Shown here: positions 41,683-49,826 of the stretch, piece after piece | Layout of the letters: each line of letters begins with the position of its first letter | Position numbering within the stretch: the first letter of the stretch is position 1 | Assembly: GCF_014201805.1 (NCBI RefSeq) | Contig: NZ_JACHFK010000013.1 | Span: forward strand, 73,231-137,230 | Source: Deinococcus metalli | GTDB lineage: Bacteria > Deinococcota > Deinococci > Deinococcales > Deinococcaceae | DNA length: 64,000 nucleotides | Direction of reading: 5' to 3' | The notes under the pieces: generated by a model | The model's database searches: none | Seen by the model: the letters and a program-made list of their open reading frames with translations, nothing else | Told to the model about the DNA's origin: nothing | Program-made: the position numbers and the translations under genes

Positions 41683-42293
41683 TCTCCGCGCAGCTCATCC
41701 GTGACGGCCACGACCCGGTGGTGCTGGACATGCCTGCCCTCCGGGCGAAGCGCACCCGAGCGGAAATTCAGGCGCAGCACTGGCAGTGCAAATTCTGCGG
41801 CAAGGACATGACCCCACGCATGGGCGCGATCCGGGCGTGGTACTTCGCGCACAAGCGGGAAGCGAGCGAGTGTCCCTTCGAGGCCGAGAGCGAGAAGGAA
41901 AGCCCCCAGCACAGGATCCTCAAGCGCACCGCCGCGGAAGCGCTCCGCCGGCACTTCGGCGATCAGGTCGCGTCACTGGAATACGAGGTGCGCTTTCCGA
42001 ACATCAAACGCATCGCCGACGCGGTCATCACCCTCAAGGACAGCACCCGCGTCGCGGTCGAGGCGCAGCTCAGCCCCCTGACGCTCCACCAGCTGCAGGT
42101 CCGCACCGAGTCCTACCTGAGTGACGAGATCGAGGTCGTTTGGGTGTTCCTCGAGCAGCAGGGAGGCGGCCTGCGCGACAACGGCCTGTGGGACAAGTGC
42201 CGGGAATGGCTCCTCGACGAAGGCTACCTGGTGCTTACCGCCCGCGCGAGCACGGTGGAGACGGCGGTGCCCCTGCCCACCCTGCCCGAGTGA
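41679..42293 (+). CDS. CoiA-like nuclease-family protein
   Basis: A 204-residue protein with the CoiA layout: a CxxC zinc knuckle in HWQCKFCGKDM (about residues 35-45), WYFAHKREASECPF, the SPQHRILKRTAAEAL helix and KRIADAVITLKDSTRVAVEA with the acidic/basic residues of a PD-(D/E)xK-like nuclease (D-x-E-x-Q). CoiA takes part in recombination during transformation; relatives sit in defence loci. It is coupled to the next gene, TGA adjoining ATG. Confidence 0.7.
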   Translation: MISAQLIRDGHDPVVLDMPALRAKRTRAEIQAQHWQCKFCGKDMTPRMGAIRAWYFAHKREASECPFEAESEKESPQHRILKRTAAEALRRHFGDQVASLEYEVRFPNIKRIADAVITLKDSTRVAVEAQLSPLTLHQLQVRTESYLSDEIEVVWVFLEQQGGGLRDNGLWDKCREWLLDEGYLVLTARASTVETAVPLPTLPE

Positions 42294-43277
42294 ATGGACG
42301 ACTGGTCCGTCGGTGGCGGGGAAGAGGCTCCGGACGGACGGGAGCTCTTCACGGCGTTCTACAGCACCGCGACGGTCGACCTGACAGCCAGGGAGCGGAC
42401 CCTCCACTTCACGGAGGCCCGGACCGTCCACCCCGGGCCATTCCACGTCCTGTCGACCGTGCGTTTCACACAGCTTCAGGAACTGACCTCCGCTCGCCAG
42501 CACCTGCAGGAGATCCGGAGGCACCGGACGCAACTCGCGGTGGTCCGCGCTCGGCAGCGCCTCCACCTGTCAGCGCGGACACGCCACTACTCCTTCCGTC
42601 GCGAGGGCTGGCGGGTGCCCGGCGTAGTGAAGCTGGTCATTCGTCTGCTCCGCCGGTACGACGCGCTGACGCACGATGACCTCGAAGCCCTGCAACTGCG
42701 CTGGGGAATCCAGAGGGACGCAGCAGCGGGCCTCGATCTCAGACGGTACCCCCTCTTGTTCGTGGAGGCGCGGGCACAGACCTGGCGGCTTACGCCGTGG
42801 GTCGAGCGGGACGTGACCTTCCGCGTGCCGTCGGTGGAGTACGCCGTGGCAGCCACGCAGTTCTGGGTGATGCAGCGGCACCACCCCACCCCCCAGGAGG
42901 AATGGAACGACTGGGTGCGTGACCGGGTGGCCCTGCTCCTCCACCAGGCGGACGTGCCCCCATTCCTCGTTGAGAGTCCCTGGGCGGATGTTCAGCGGGA
43001 GACGGCGCTGGGCCGGAAATGGTACCGGATCGACGTGGAGCGGTTGCCGGAAGGGCAGTACTTCACGCTGGTGTCCGCGCACGGCAACCTGACCTACTCG
43101 GTCGAAGGCCGCGCATTCCTCATGGAGGGGGTCCACCAGGTGAGTGTGGTCACGCCCTGGGCAACCAGCCGTCTGAAGGAGGCGTTGTTGATGGGGGAGA
43201 CGGGGATCGTCTGGCATGCCGCCGGGCTGGCGTTTCGCAAGGCCCTGGAGGATGGACAGTTCCTGCTCTGCCGGTAG
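42294..43277 (+). CDS. Uncharacterised partner of CoiA-like protein
   Basis: A 327-residue, Arg- and Trp-rich protein with no recognised motif. The N-terminal 65 residues are beta-rich and the centre is helical. It begins immediately at the stop of the CoiA-like gene, so the two are translated together and likely act together. Nothing in it shows an enzyme. Confidence 0.55.
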   Translation: MDDWSVGGGEEAPDGRELFTAFYSTATVDLTARERTLHFTEARTVHPGPFHVLSTVRFTQLQELTSARQHLQEIRRHRTQLAVVRARQRLHLSARTRHYSFRREGWRVPGVVKLVIRLLRRYDALTHDDLEALQLRWGIQRDAAAGLDLRRYPLLFVEARAQTWRLTPWVERDVTFRVPSVEYAVAATQFWVMQRHHPTPQEEWNDWVRDRVALLLHQADVPPFLVESPWADVQRETALGRKWYRIDVERLPEGQYFTLVSAHGNLTYSVEGRAFLMEGVHQVSVVTPWATSRLKEALLMGETGIVWHAAGLAFRKALEDGQFLLCR

Positions 43278-43430
43278 GGCGAGCCCGCGTCAGGATCTGG
43301 AAACCAACGCCCCTTAGGGTGGAGCTGCCGTACGAAGTCAGCATGGTGATAGCGGGACAACCGGGCCACGTTTCCGGAGCGCACTCTCCTCGAGGCTCTC
43401 TGCGTCTGCTCCGGTTCCTGCACCTCCACG

Positions 43431-44894
43431 TTACCGAAGGTCAAGGCGGCAACTGGGGGCGTACCCTCCGTCGAGTTGCTCTTCGTACGCCTGAACGATG
43501 CCTGTGCTGTTTAGACCATGGCCCAGGAGAATTGCTGCCCCCAGCGGCACGGAGAAGAACAGGTGAATCTCACTGAAGTCATGTGCGTCGTGCGCGGCAC
43601 GGATGGCACGGCGAGCACTGTTCATCAACGCGATGGCGTCCGCAGCGGTCCAGACGTCAATGGGAGGATCCGTCTGCTTGAGGACCAGGCGGGCGGCAAA
43701 GCGCATGCCGGTTTCTGCCTTGAAGGTCTCCACCTTCCGGTGCACGTCCCGCAGGGCGCTCAACTCCACGCAGAGGCCCGTCCCGCCTTCATCCAGCACT
43801 TCAAGCCCAAGCGGCGATTCCAGTATCGCCGCGCTGGGAGCGTCATTCGACGCCCACGCTGTATCACGCTGAATGATCGTGAGCTGGTATGACTTGACCG
43901 CGGAGAATGCCGCCCCGACCGCCAGGCCGACGGACAGGGGCGCATTGCCCCGAATGGTGACGTGCCGGTTGGTCCCCAGGGTCCGGAAGCGCCTCTGAAT
44001 GTCATCCAGTTCGGGCTGAAGAACGTCGGTCCACGTCTCGACTGGTGGCACGGTGCGGGTCGCGCGGTCGAAGTACGTGCGCCAGTCGACGATGGCGTCG
44101 TGCGCTTCACGGGCGCGGGCGTCCGGATCACCCCATACGTCGAGGAAGACGCCCAGCCCCTCCCGCTGGGTGTTCTGGCTGAATTCGTCCACGGCGCGGC
44201 GGATGACCGCGAAGACATCGTCTCGAGAAAACGCCTGCCCCAAGTGGTCTGTCACGAAGGCCTGGATCGCGTCGAAGGCCCTGACCAGCGCCGGCCTCAG
44301 CGCATTCTCGAAGACTTTGAAACTCTGCGTCTGGCCGATAAATTCATTGAGGAGTGTCTGGATGGAGTCCGGCCAGGCGCGGATGTGGACGCTGTCTTCG
44401 ATTTCCAGGTGCTGGAGTGCCCACTGAGCTGTGTCCGGGAGCTTCAGGTCAGTGAGCAGACCGTCCAGATGCGCGACCGTATCCTCTTCGGTCTTCGTGC
44501 CGGCATGAATGGCCTGTGCGCCCCTGATGCGTTCCAGGGCCCGTTCGACGGCTTTCACGTCGTCGTGGAACGTCCTGGCCACCAGGAAGAACTTGACGAT
44601 GCTCGTGTCGGCCGCATGCATGGTTTTGAAATGCCTGACGACCTCTGCGAACTCCGTCCTGCCGACGTGATGGTCCTTGAGTTGGAGGTAGTGCCGCTCA
44701 CGCCGTCCGCTACGCTCGAACAGCAGGTTGATGTCGTCGGCGCCTTCGTTCATGGCGTGCGTGAAGTCGGGGTCGACACTCCAGTACAGCAGCTTGATGC
44801 AGAGGTAGGCGAGCTGGGCATTAAAGCCTTTCACGGCGTTGATCCCGCCCATCTGTTTTCTGTTGAGCATGGACGCGTCATCGGGGTTGGTCAT
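43431..44894 (-). CDS. cap4: CBASS II effector: DUF4297-type nuclease + SAVED (Cap4-like)
   Basis: A 487-residue effector. The N-terminal nuclease (about residues 15-230) shows GFNAQLAYLCIKLL, the acidic EGADDINLLF (about 50-59) and QLKDH (71-75), the PD-(D/E)xK-type set of DUF4297/Cap4. The C-terminal SAVED domain shows RHVTIRGNAPLSVGLAVGAA and EIHLFFSVPLGAAILLGHGL, which would bind the cyclic oligonucleotide and switch on DNA degradation. The ATG has GGAGGT 6 nt upstream; it is 27 nt after cap3. Confidence 0.85.
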   Translation of the reverse strand: MTNPDDASMLNRKQMGGINAVKGFNAQLAYLCIKLLYWSVDPDFTHAMNEGADDINLLFERSGRRERHYLQLKDHHVGRTEFAEVVRHFKTMHAADTSIVKFFLVARTFHDDVKAVERALERIRGAQAIHAGTKTEEDTVAHLDGLLTDLKLPDTAQWALQHLEIEDSVHIRAWPDSIQTLLNEFIGQTQSFKVFENALRPALVRAFDAIQAFVTDHLGQAFSRDDVFAVIRRAVDEFSQNTQREGLGVFLDVWGDPDARAREAHDAIVDWRTYFDRATRTVPPVETWTDVLQPELDDIQRRFRTLGTNRHVTIRGNAPLSVGLAVGAAFSAVKSYQLTIIQRDTAWASNDAPSAAILESPLGLEVLDEGGTGLCVELSALRDVHRKVETFKAETGMRFAARLVLKQTDPPIDVWTAADAIALMNSARRAIRAAHDAHDFSEIHLFFSVPLGAAILLGHGLNSTGIVQAYEEQLDGGYAPSCRLDLR

Positions 44895-44921
44895 GGGGCA
44901 CCTCCGGTGTGTGGAGTCGTT

Positions 44922-45371
44922 TCAGGCAATGGCATGGGATACCAACCACTTCGTAGGCCCAGGCCCGCAGATGTGTGGTACAGGTACCTCGCCTTTGAAG
45001 GCCTCACGTCTCGTTCGGCTGTGCATGGCGGCGTTATCAGTCATGCGCTGCGCTGCGCCGTATCTCTGGTGGACATGCCATTCCCCCAGGAAGTACGTAC
45101 TCACCGGCCGATTCCATAGCCGTACAAGCACTTCGCGCCTCGCGCTCACACCACGGCTCGATGGGAACCGGCAGCTTCTCGAGTTTGCGTGCGGCGGGCA
45201 CGCGCCCGGCATGACGTCCATCTCGAGTTGCATGGTGCCCCGCTCCACGAGGATGCCGACCGTCCGTGCGCCGTGTCCTCGGCTGGCCTCGTTGGGAATG
45301 GCATGAGCGATTGGTGCGTCCATCATCACCGCGAGGTGTCGGTCATCCGACTGGAAGGCGCTTGCCTTCAC
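44922..45371 (-). CDS. cap3: CBASS II JAMM-like protein (Cap3), diverged
   Basis: A 149-residue JAB-fold protein. The zinc ligands remain in GEWHVHQRYGAAQRMTD (HxH then D), but the SxxD Ser is Arg, and the N-terminal ETGG block reads RTVGILVE, so the catalytic Glu appears lost. CBASS I Cap3 has all residues. It may have impaired or altered activity, or a nearby Glu may substitute. It starts at a GTG overlapping cap2 as GTGA. Confidence 0.72.
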   Translation of the reverse strand: MKASAFQSDDRHLAVMMDAPIAHAIPNEASRGHGARTVGILVERGTMQLEMDVMPGACPPHANSRSCRFPSSRGVSARREVLVRLWNRPVSTYFLGEWHVHQRYGAAQRMTDNAAMHSRTRREAFKGEVPVPHICGPGPTKWLVSHAIA

Positions 45372-47152
45372 GGCAGTGGTCCTCGGAGTGCGATCCCTTC
45401 GAAGCCGTGCGGGCCGTGACGCTGCTCGAACACCCGCGTCCGCTCCGTGTCGGTTCCCTCGACGAATTCCCGGACGAAGGTGGCACCGACAGCGGCCAGC
45501 AGCTGAATATCCGTATGGAGTGCGGGAAAGACGGGCGTCCAGCAGCCGACGCCTTCCATGGGCATCGGCTCATCGGGATCGACCAGTGCGTCAGCGTCGA
45601 CATGGGGAAGGATGGCCCGGTTGAACGCCGGCGCCCGGAACCGTGTGGTGCGCTCCGCATACGCGTACAGCGACTGTGCCTTCCAGCCCAGCGAGAGGCT
45701 GATGATCACTTTGGGATCGTCCCAGCGCCGGCGGCCGAGCATGGCGATCACTGGCGCTTCACCGGTCGTGTCGATGATCACGTCTGCCGCCTGGACGGCC
45801 TGAGCTCCATCATCGCGTTGCGGAGGGTACCGTTCATTGAAACCGGTGGGACTCACAAGCGTGTTGATCGCCTGGAGCCGCTGCGCGACCTGCTCGGCTT
45901 TGTTTCCTGGCACGTCCTGGAGCGTGAGCGTATGACGGACCAGATTCGCCGTCTGGATCGAGTCGTCGTCGAACACACTGATGTAGGTGACCCCACTACG
46001 GACGAGGTGTTCGGCGACCGCTGAGCCCAGCGCTCCGGCCCCGATCACCACGTAGCGCTGCGCCCTCACCGTTTCGGGGAGGAAGCCGCGACTTCCCAGT
46101 TCCTCGGCCTGATGCGGTTGCGAGAGCAGCCATGTGATGGGCGACGCCGTGCCGAACGTGTCATGTCTGGCCTTCAGCCACATGCTGTCAGGCGTGTTCC
46201 GGAAACCCCTGGCCGGCAACAGCTCAGCCCGGGACGGGAGCTCGCAGGCCTGCCACTGGATTTGACGATCCGGGCCGTCGATCACGCCCGGGACGGGGTA
46301 GCCGATCAGCAGCAGGGGAGTCCCCTTGGGCGTCATGGCGATGGCGCTGCGGAGGAGGGGATCGAGGCTCATACCCTGCTCTGCCAGGACGCCGCGCAGT
46401 TCGCCCCAGGTGGCCGGGAACCCCCACGGTGGAATGAAAGGGCGGCGCTCCAGCATGAGCCACCTGGCCGTCTGACCCGCTGTCAGTGACGTGACCCAGG
46501 TGCCCCACGCGGGCGTGAGGAGGTGCTTGCCCTGCCTGGTGAACTCGGCCGCGTAGTACGACACGTAGTGCCCAAGGTCCTTGCGAAGCTTGACTTCACC
46601 GTGTTGCCCGGTGTGCTGCCGCCATACGGCCAGTGAGCGGTCGTCCTCGAGGGTGTTGATCGAACGCTTCCTGTTGCGGTTCTCGTCGTGAATGAGTGGG
46701 TGACCGAAATGATCCCCAGGTTGGAAGAGTTCGCCCCGCGCTGCTTTCTGAACCCACTGCACCAGGCGCATGGCATGCCAGGCCAGCCGGCCATAGGCAT
46801 CCGGCGGCTCTGCACCAGTCCCCCACCGCTCGAGGGATTGTGCCCGCGTGATCAGGCAGGGCTGATGGCGTGTGAGTTCATGCGGGAATTCCCCACGTAT
46901 GCCGCTGTTCGCGGCACGGAACACGTCAATGGTGCCCCAGGGGTAATGCTGCGAGACAGACAGTCGCCAGTGCGTGACCGCGTCCACGTACTCGCTGCCC
47001 TGCTCGATCTGAACCTGGCAGGGGACCGCCCAGCGGTCAGATTTCTCCCGCGACCACGGTCCAGTCAGCGTGAAATCCGGGACGTCCTCAAGCGTCCTGA
47101 TTCCAGCCACGAGGTCTGGAGGCAGGGGAGCACGGTCGGCCGTGTCATCCAA
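45368..47152 (-). CDS. cap2: CBASS II E2-E1 fusion (Cap2)
   Basis: A 594-residue E2-E1 fusion. E2-like Cys in RHQPCLITR (C99). ThiF ATP loop IGAGALGSAVAEHL (about 370-383), Asp in VFDDDSIQTANLVRH and E1 Cys in GVGCWTPVF (C537). It primes the cyclase by conjugating its C-terminus. It starts at a TTG 8 nt before the cyclase stop, in CGCTTTG, as in CBASS I. Confidence 0.88.
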   Translation of the reverse strand: MDDTADRAPLPPDLVAGIRTLEDVPDFTLTGPWSREKSDRWAVPCQVQIEQGSEYVDAVTHWRLSVSQHYPWGTIDVFRAANSGIRGEFPHELTRHQPCLITRAQSLERWGTGAEPPDAYGRLAWHAMRLVQWVQKAARGELFQPGDHFGHPLIHDENRNRKRSINTLEDDRSLAVWRQHTGQHGEVKLRKDLGHYVSYYAAEFTRQGKHLLTPAWGTWVTSLTAGQTARWLMLERRPFIPPWGFPATWGELRGVLAEQGMSLDPLLRSAIAMTPKGTPLLLIGYPVPGVIDGPDRQIQWQACELPSRAELLPARGFRNTPDSMWLKARHDTFGTASPITWLLSQPHQAEELGSRGFLPETVRAQRYVVIGAGALGSAVAEHLVRSGVTYISVFDDDSIQTANLVRHTLTLQDVPGNKAEQVAQRLQAINTLVSPTGFNERYPPQRDDGAQAVQAADVIIDTTGEAPVIAMLGRRRWDDPKVIISLSLGWKAQSLYAYAERTTRFRAPAFNRAILPHVDADALVDPDEPMPMEGVGCWTPVFPALHTDIQLLAAVGATFVREFVEGTDTERTRVFEQRHGPHGFEGIALRGPLP

Positions 47153-48320
47153 AGCGGCCCCGGGGGGACGGTGAGTCCGTCGGCATCACGGTGGTCCCTG
47201 CTGCTGCCCCCGCCGGGCCGGCCGACGACGTTGGAATCGCCAGCGGGATCTTGAATTCCTTGCCGAGAAGGCCCTGCCACATCTCCGCAGCTTCCTGGCG
47301 GTTTCCCCATGACAACGCCTTCGTGGCTGTTTCGGCAGCGTGGCACACTTCTTTGTAGAAGGCGTTGAAGTCGTCCTGGGTCAGCCGGGAGATGACGTCG
47401 GCCTCCGATTCCTCTTCATCAAGGCCCCGCGGCCGCAACTGCGGCTTGCTGTGCGGATGGTACCGATCGAAGTCGGCCTTCATTGCCTGAAAGGTCATGG
47501 TGAGGCCCTCCGCGATGGAGGAGAAGTTGTGCGGGCAGTAATCTCCCGCCATATGCTCGATGGGGTAGCTGCGCGGGTACTTGCTCGCGCCGGGCTGCGC
47601 GGCGGCACGCCGGCGCCACCATTTCAGGGCACGTGCGATGCGAAGGAACTTGCTATTACAGTCCTTGTTCTTCTGCACCGCGAAATCAAGGGTGGCCAGG
47701 GGATGGGTGTCCTGCCACTCCCGCGCGTCCTTGTCCGGAATGCGCAGCGGTTCCTTGACCCATTGGTCATCCGACAGACCCTCTGGACCGAAGATCTCAT
47801 CCGGGTTGAGCACCTCATCGTCATGGTCGGCCGACCGTGTCTCCATCTCGACGGCGTTCTCGGTGTACCGCCTGAGCGCCGCCTTCTGCGCTTCACTGGG
47901 CGCAGACGTGGGGACCAGGTCGACCTCAACGTCCGGCAACGACAGCTTCACGGAGCGCGACTGGATCTTTGCCCGTCCCTTTCCGTATTCCTTTTCCAAC
48001 CATTTCAGAACACCCTGCAGCACTGTCTCGGGGTTCTTGAACTCAAACTCTGAAAGGTTGGTCACGAGCACGATGTCGACGTCCGCCTTTTCGGGCTGGC
48101 CGTATACGTCCAGCGGGGGCTTGACCATGGTGTGGCGGGCGTAGCTTCCCTGAAGAAAATCGGCGACGTGAATCTCGCTGATCCACGGATCATTCGCGAT
48201 CCGGCGCCGCACATCGAGGTGGGCGCGCTGGGCTGCCTTAAGGGTTGTGTTACCTGGCAGGATCAGGCGGTCGAACTCATCGAATTCTTTGGCGAGGGTC
48301 TGGTATGTGGGTTGAGTCAT
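47145..48320 (-). CDS. CD-NTase (CBASS II nucleotide cyclase)
   Basis: A 391-residue CD-NTase with QGSYARHT (GS 58-59), EKADVDIVLV (Asp 80 and 82) and VEVDLVPTSA (Asp 134). Its tail is Gly/Pro/Ser-rich and ends in SPRGRFG, a likely Cap2 substrate. It has GGAGG 8 nt before the ATG. First of four genes with Cap2, Cap3 and Cap4-like effector: a complete type II CBASS operon. Confidence 0.88.
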   Translation of the reverse strand: MTQPTYQTLAKEFDEFDRLILPGNTTLKAAQRAHLDVRRRIANDPWISEIHVADFLQGSYARHTMVKPPLDVYGQPEKADVDIVLVTNLSEFEFKNPETVLQGVLKWLEKEYGKGRAKIQSRSVKLSLPDVEVDLVPTSAPSEAQKAALRRYTENAVEMETRSADHDDEVLNPDEIFGPEGLSDDQWVKEPLRIPDKDAREWQDTHPLATLDFAVQKNKDCNSKFLRIARALKWWRRRAAAQPGASKYPRSYPIEHMAGDYCPHNFSSIAEGLTMTFQAMKADFDRYHPHSKPQLRPRGLDEEESEADVISRLTQDDFNAFYKEVCHAAETATKALSWGNRQEAAEMWQGLLGKEFKIPLAIPTSSAGPAGAAAGTTVMPTDSPSPRGRFG

Positions 48321-48620
48321 GGTGCAGGTCCTCCATCAGGGGAAAAGACAAGCGGCACTGCTCATGCCCACATCATAATCCATACCTGTTGATCAGCTGA
48401 AAGACGAACGACGAGGCGCGCGCTCTGGCGCCTCCGGCGGTAACACCTGGTGTCAGAGGTCACCAGGTAGCGCTCACCATCGGCCCACGTTGATAGGCGG
48501 GCGATCACTGTTCGGATAGCTCGGGTCGTCGACTCTGCGGAGGTTGTACAGGACGGCGGAAAACCCAAAGCGCTGCGTGGTAGCGACGGAGATCAGCCTG
48601 GGCACGTGCTGTCTTGAACC
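48321..48620. other. Intergenic, 300 bp
   Basis: Contains the CBASS II promoter region and an 8-bp dyad (ACCTGGTG, 48445-48452; CACCAGGT, 48461-48468) which could be a terminator or operator. A 68-codon frame here is not convincing. Confidence 0.35.
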
Positions 48621-49067
48621 TTATTTTTTCTTTTTCGGTGGTGTTTTCTGCACGGACGCGGCTCGAGTCCGTGACCTGCTCCGCGTCTCCCCTTGCTCGT
48701 ACGTGGGCAGCGGCGGCTGACCGGTCGCGCTCGCCAGGTGCTCGAAGTCGACCAGGCTCTCTTGAATGATCGCCAGGATGGGTTTGAGGTCGTTGTAGCG
48801 GCGAAGACCAGCAAGCTCTCTGTCGATGTTGGCGAACCAGTCTTCATATTCGGGGGTGTGTTCGAAAACCATGTCCTGGGTCGATCGTTCATACGTCCCT
48901 TGACGCCCTTGCCGATAGAAGATTTTAGGAAGGGTAAACCGACTCGGGAGTTCCGTGGCTTGAATGATGCCGTCACGAACCGCGTCTCGGAACGCTTTGG
49001 CAAACGCGTCACTGCGGCCCGCCTCGGTCAGTCTTCCTACTTCTGCGCTGAGGGTTGAGTAGGGCAC
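48621..49067 (-). CDS. Hypothetical protein with basic tail, 23242 paralogue
   Basis: A 148-residue paralogue of the 23242 product: PYSTLSAEVGRLTEAGRSDA, RDAVRDG, RFTLPKIFYRQGRQ, DMVFEHTPEYEDWFANI, then a Lys/Arg-rich end (SVQKTPPKKKK). The GTG at 49067 is preceded 7 nt by TATCCT, so it is leaderless. It stands alone between CBASS II and the orphan Cap4-like gene. Function unknown; DNA or RNA binding through the tail is a guess. Confidence 0.6.
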   Translation of the reverse strand: MPYSTLSAEVGRLTEAGRSDAFAKAFRDAVRDGIIQATELPSRFTLPKIFYRQGRQGTYERSTQDMVFEHTPEYEDWFANIDRELAGLRRYNDLKPILAIIQESLVDFEHLASATGQPPLPTYEQGETRSRSRTRAASVQKTPPKKKK

Positions 49068-49826
49068 GGAGAGCAGGATACGTGAACGTCGGAGGATGCT
49101 GGAGTCCAAATACGGCCCTGCCAGTCCCCCTTCTCATCACCACACCTATGATCCTTATGTGGGAGGAAAAGTGAAATAAGAATCAGCTGAACACCTATTC
49201 AGCGGCGGATATGCAATTGGATATGACCAGTATTGCATACGGTTTTCATCTATCTTCTATCTGACCCACCGAAGAATTCATACGCAGGAGCATTGGCCCT
49301 GGCCCAGTCCTAACACTTCGGGTCACCAGGTACAGGGCTTTCCAGCCTGCTAGAACGAAAAGGCTAAGGGCCTTCAAAAAGATAGAGTTGCGAGGCAGAG
49401 AAGTCTGCCTGCCGCCGCTCAGGCTCAAGCAATATCGATTGGGAAAGGGCACTGACGAGAGAGTTCATATCAAGTCATAGAAATTTGATCGGCGTGTTCC
49501 TGGTTCACAGACACTACTTATGCTTGAACAGTCAAGCGCAAGCAACGCCCCCACCACCAACAACACTGTTCACCGCACCCCGATATGCAGTTGTCGGCTT
49601 CTACGACACACGATAAACCTCTTAGCACGCCCCAAACACCAAGTACGGCCCCCTCACGCACGCCAGCAGGGCGGCAACCACACCATGAAGCGTGCTGACC
49701 TTTGAGCGGCTTCGGATAACCCGAGCCAGTCCTCGTTATTCTCGACGGTAACCGGCATCGGATGATGCATTTCCACTCCCTTGTCGTCCCAGTCCACATA
49801 GCCGGGTGTCGCTGAAGAGGAGTTCC
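49068..49826. other. Intergenic, about 760 bp
   Basis: No convincing gene. It holds an 8-bp dyad TATGCAAT / ATTGCATA (49210-49217 and 49232-49239) with repeated GGATATG inside. AT-rich compared with flanks. Confidence 0.35.

Noticed and set aside
43962..45119. 385-codon frame opposite cap4/cap3
   Set aside because: Opposes Cap4 and Cap3, both supported by motifs and overlaps.
48362..48568. 68-codon frame upstream of CBASS II
   Set aside because: No start signal; overlaps promoter region of the cyclase gene.
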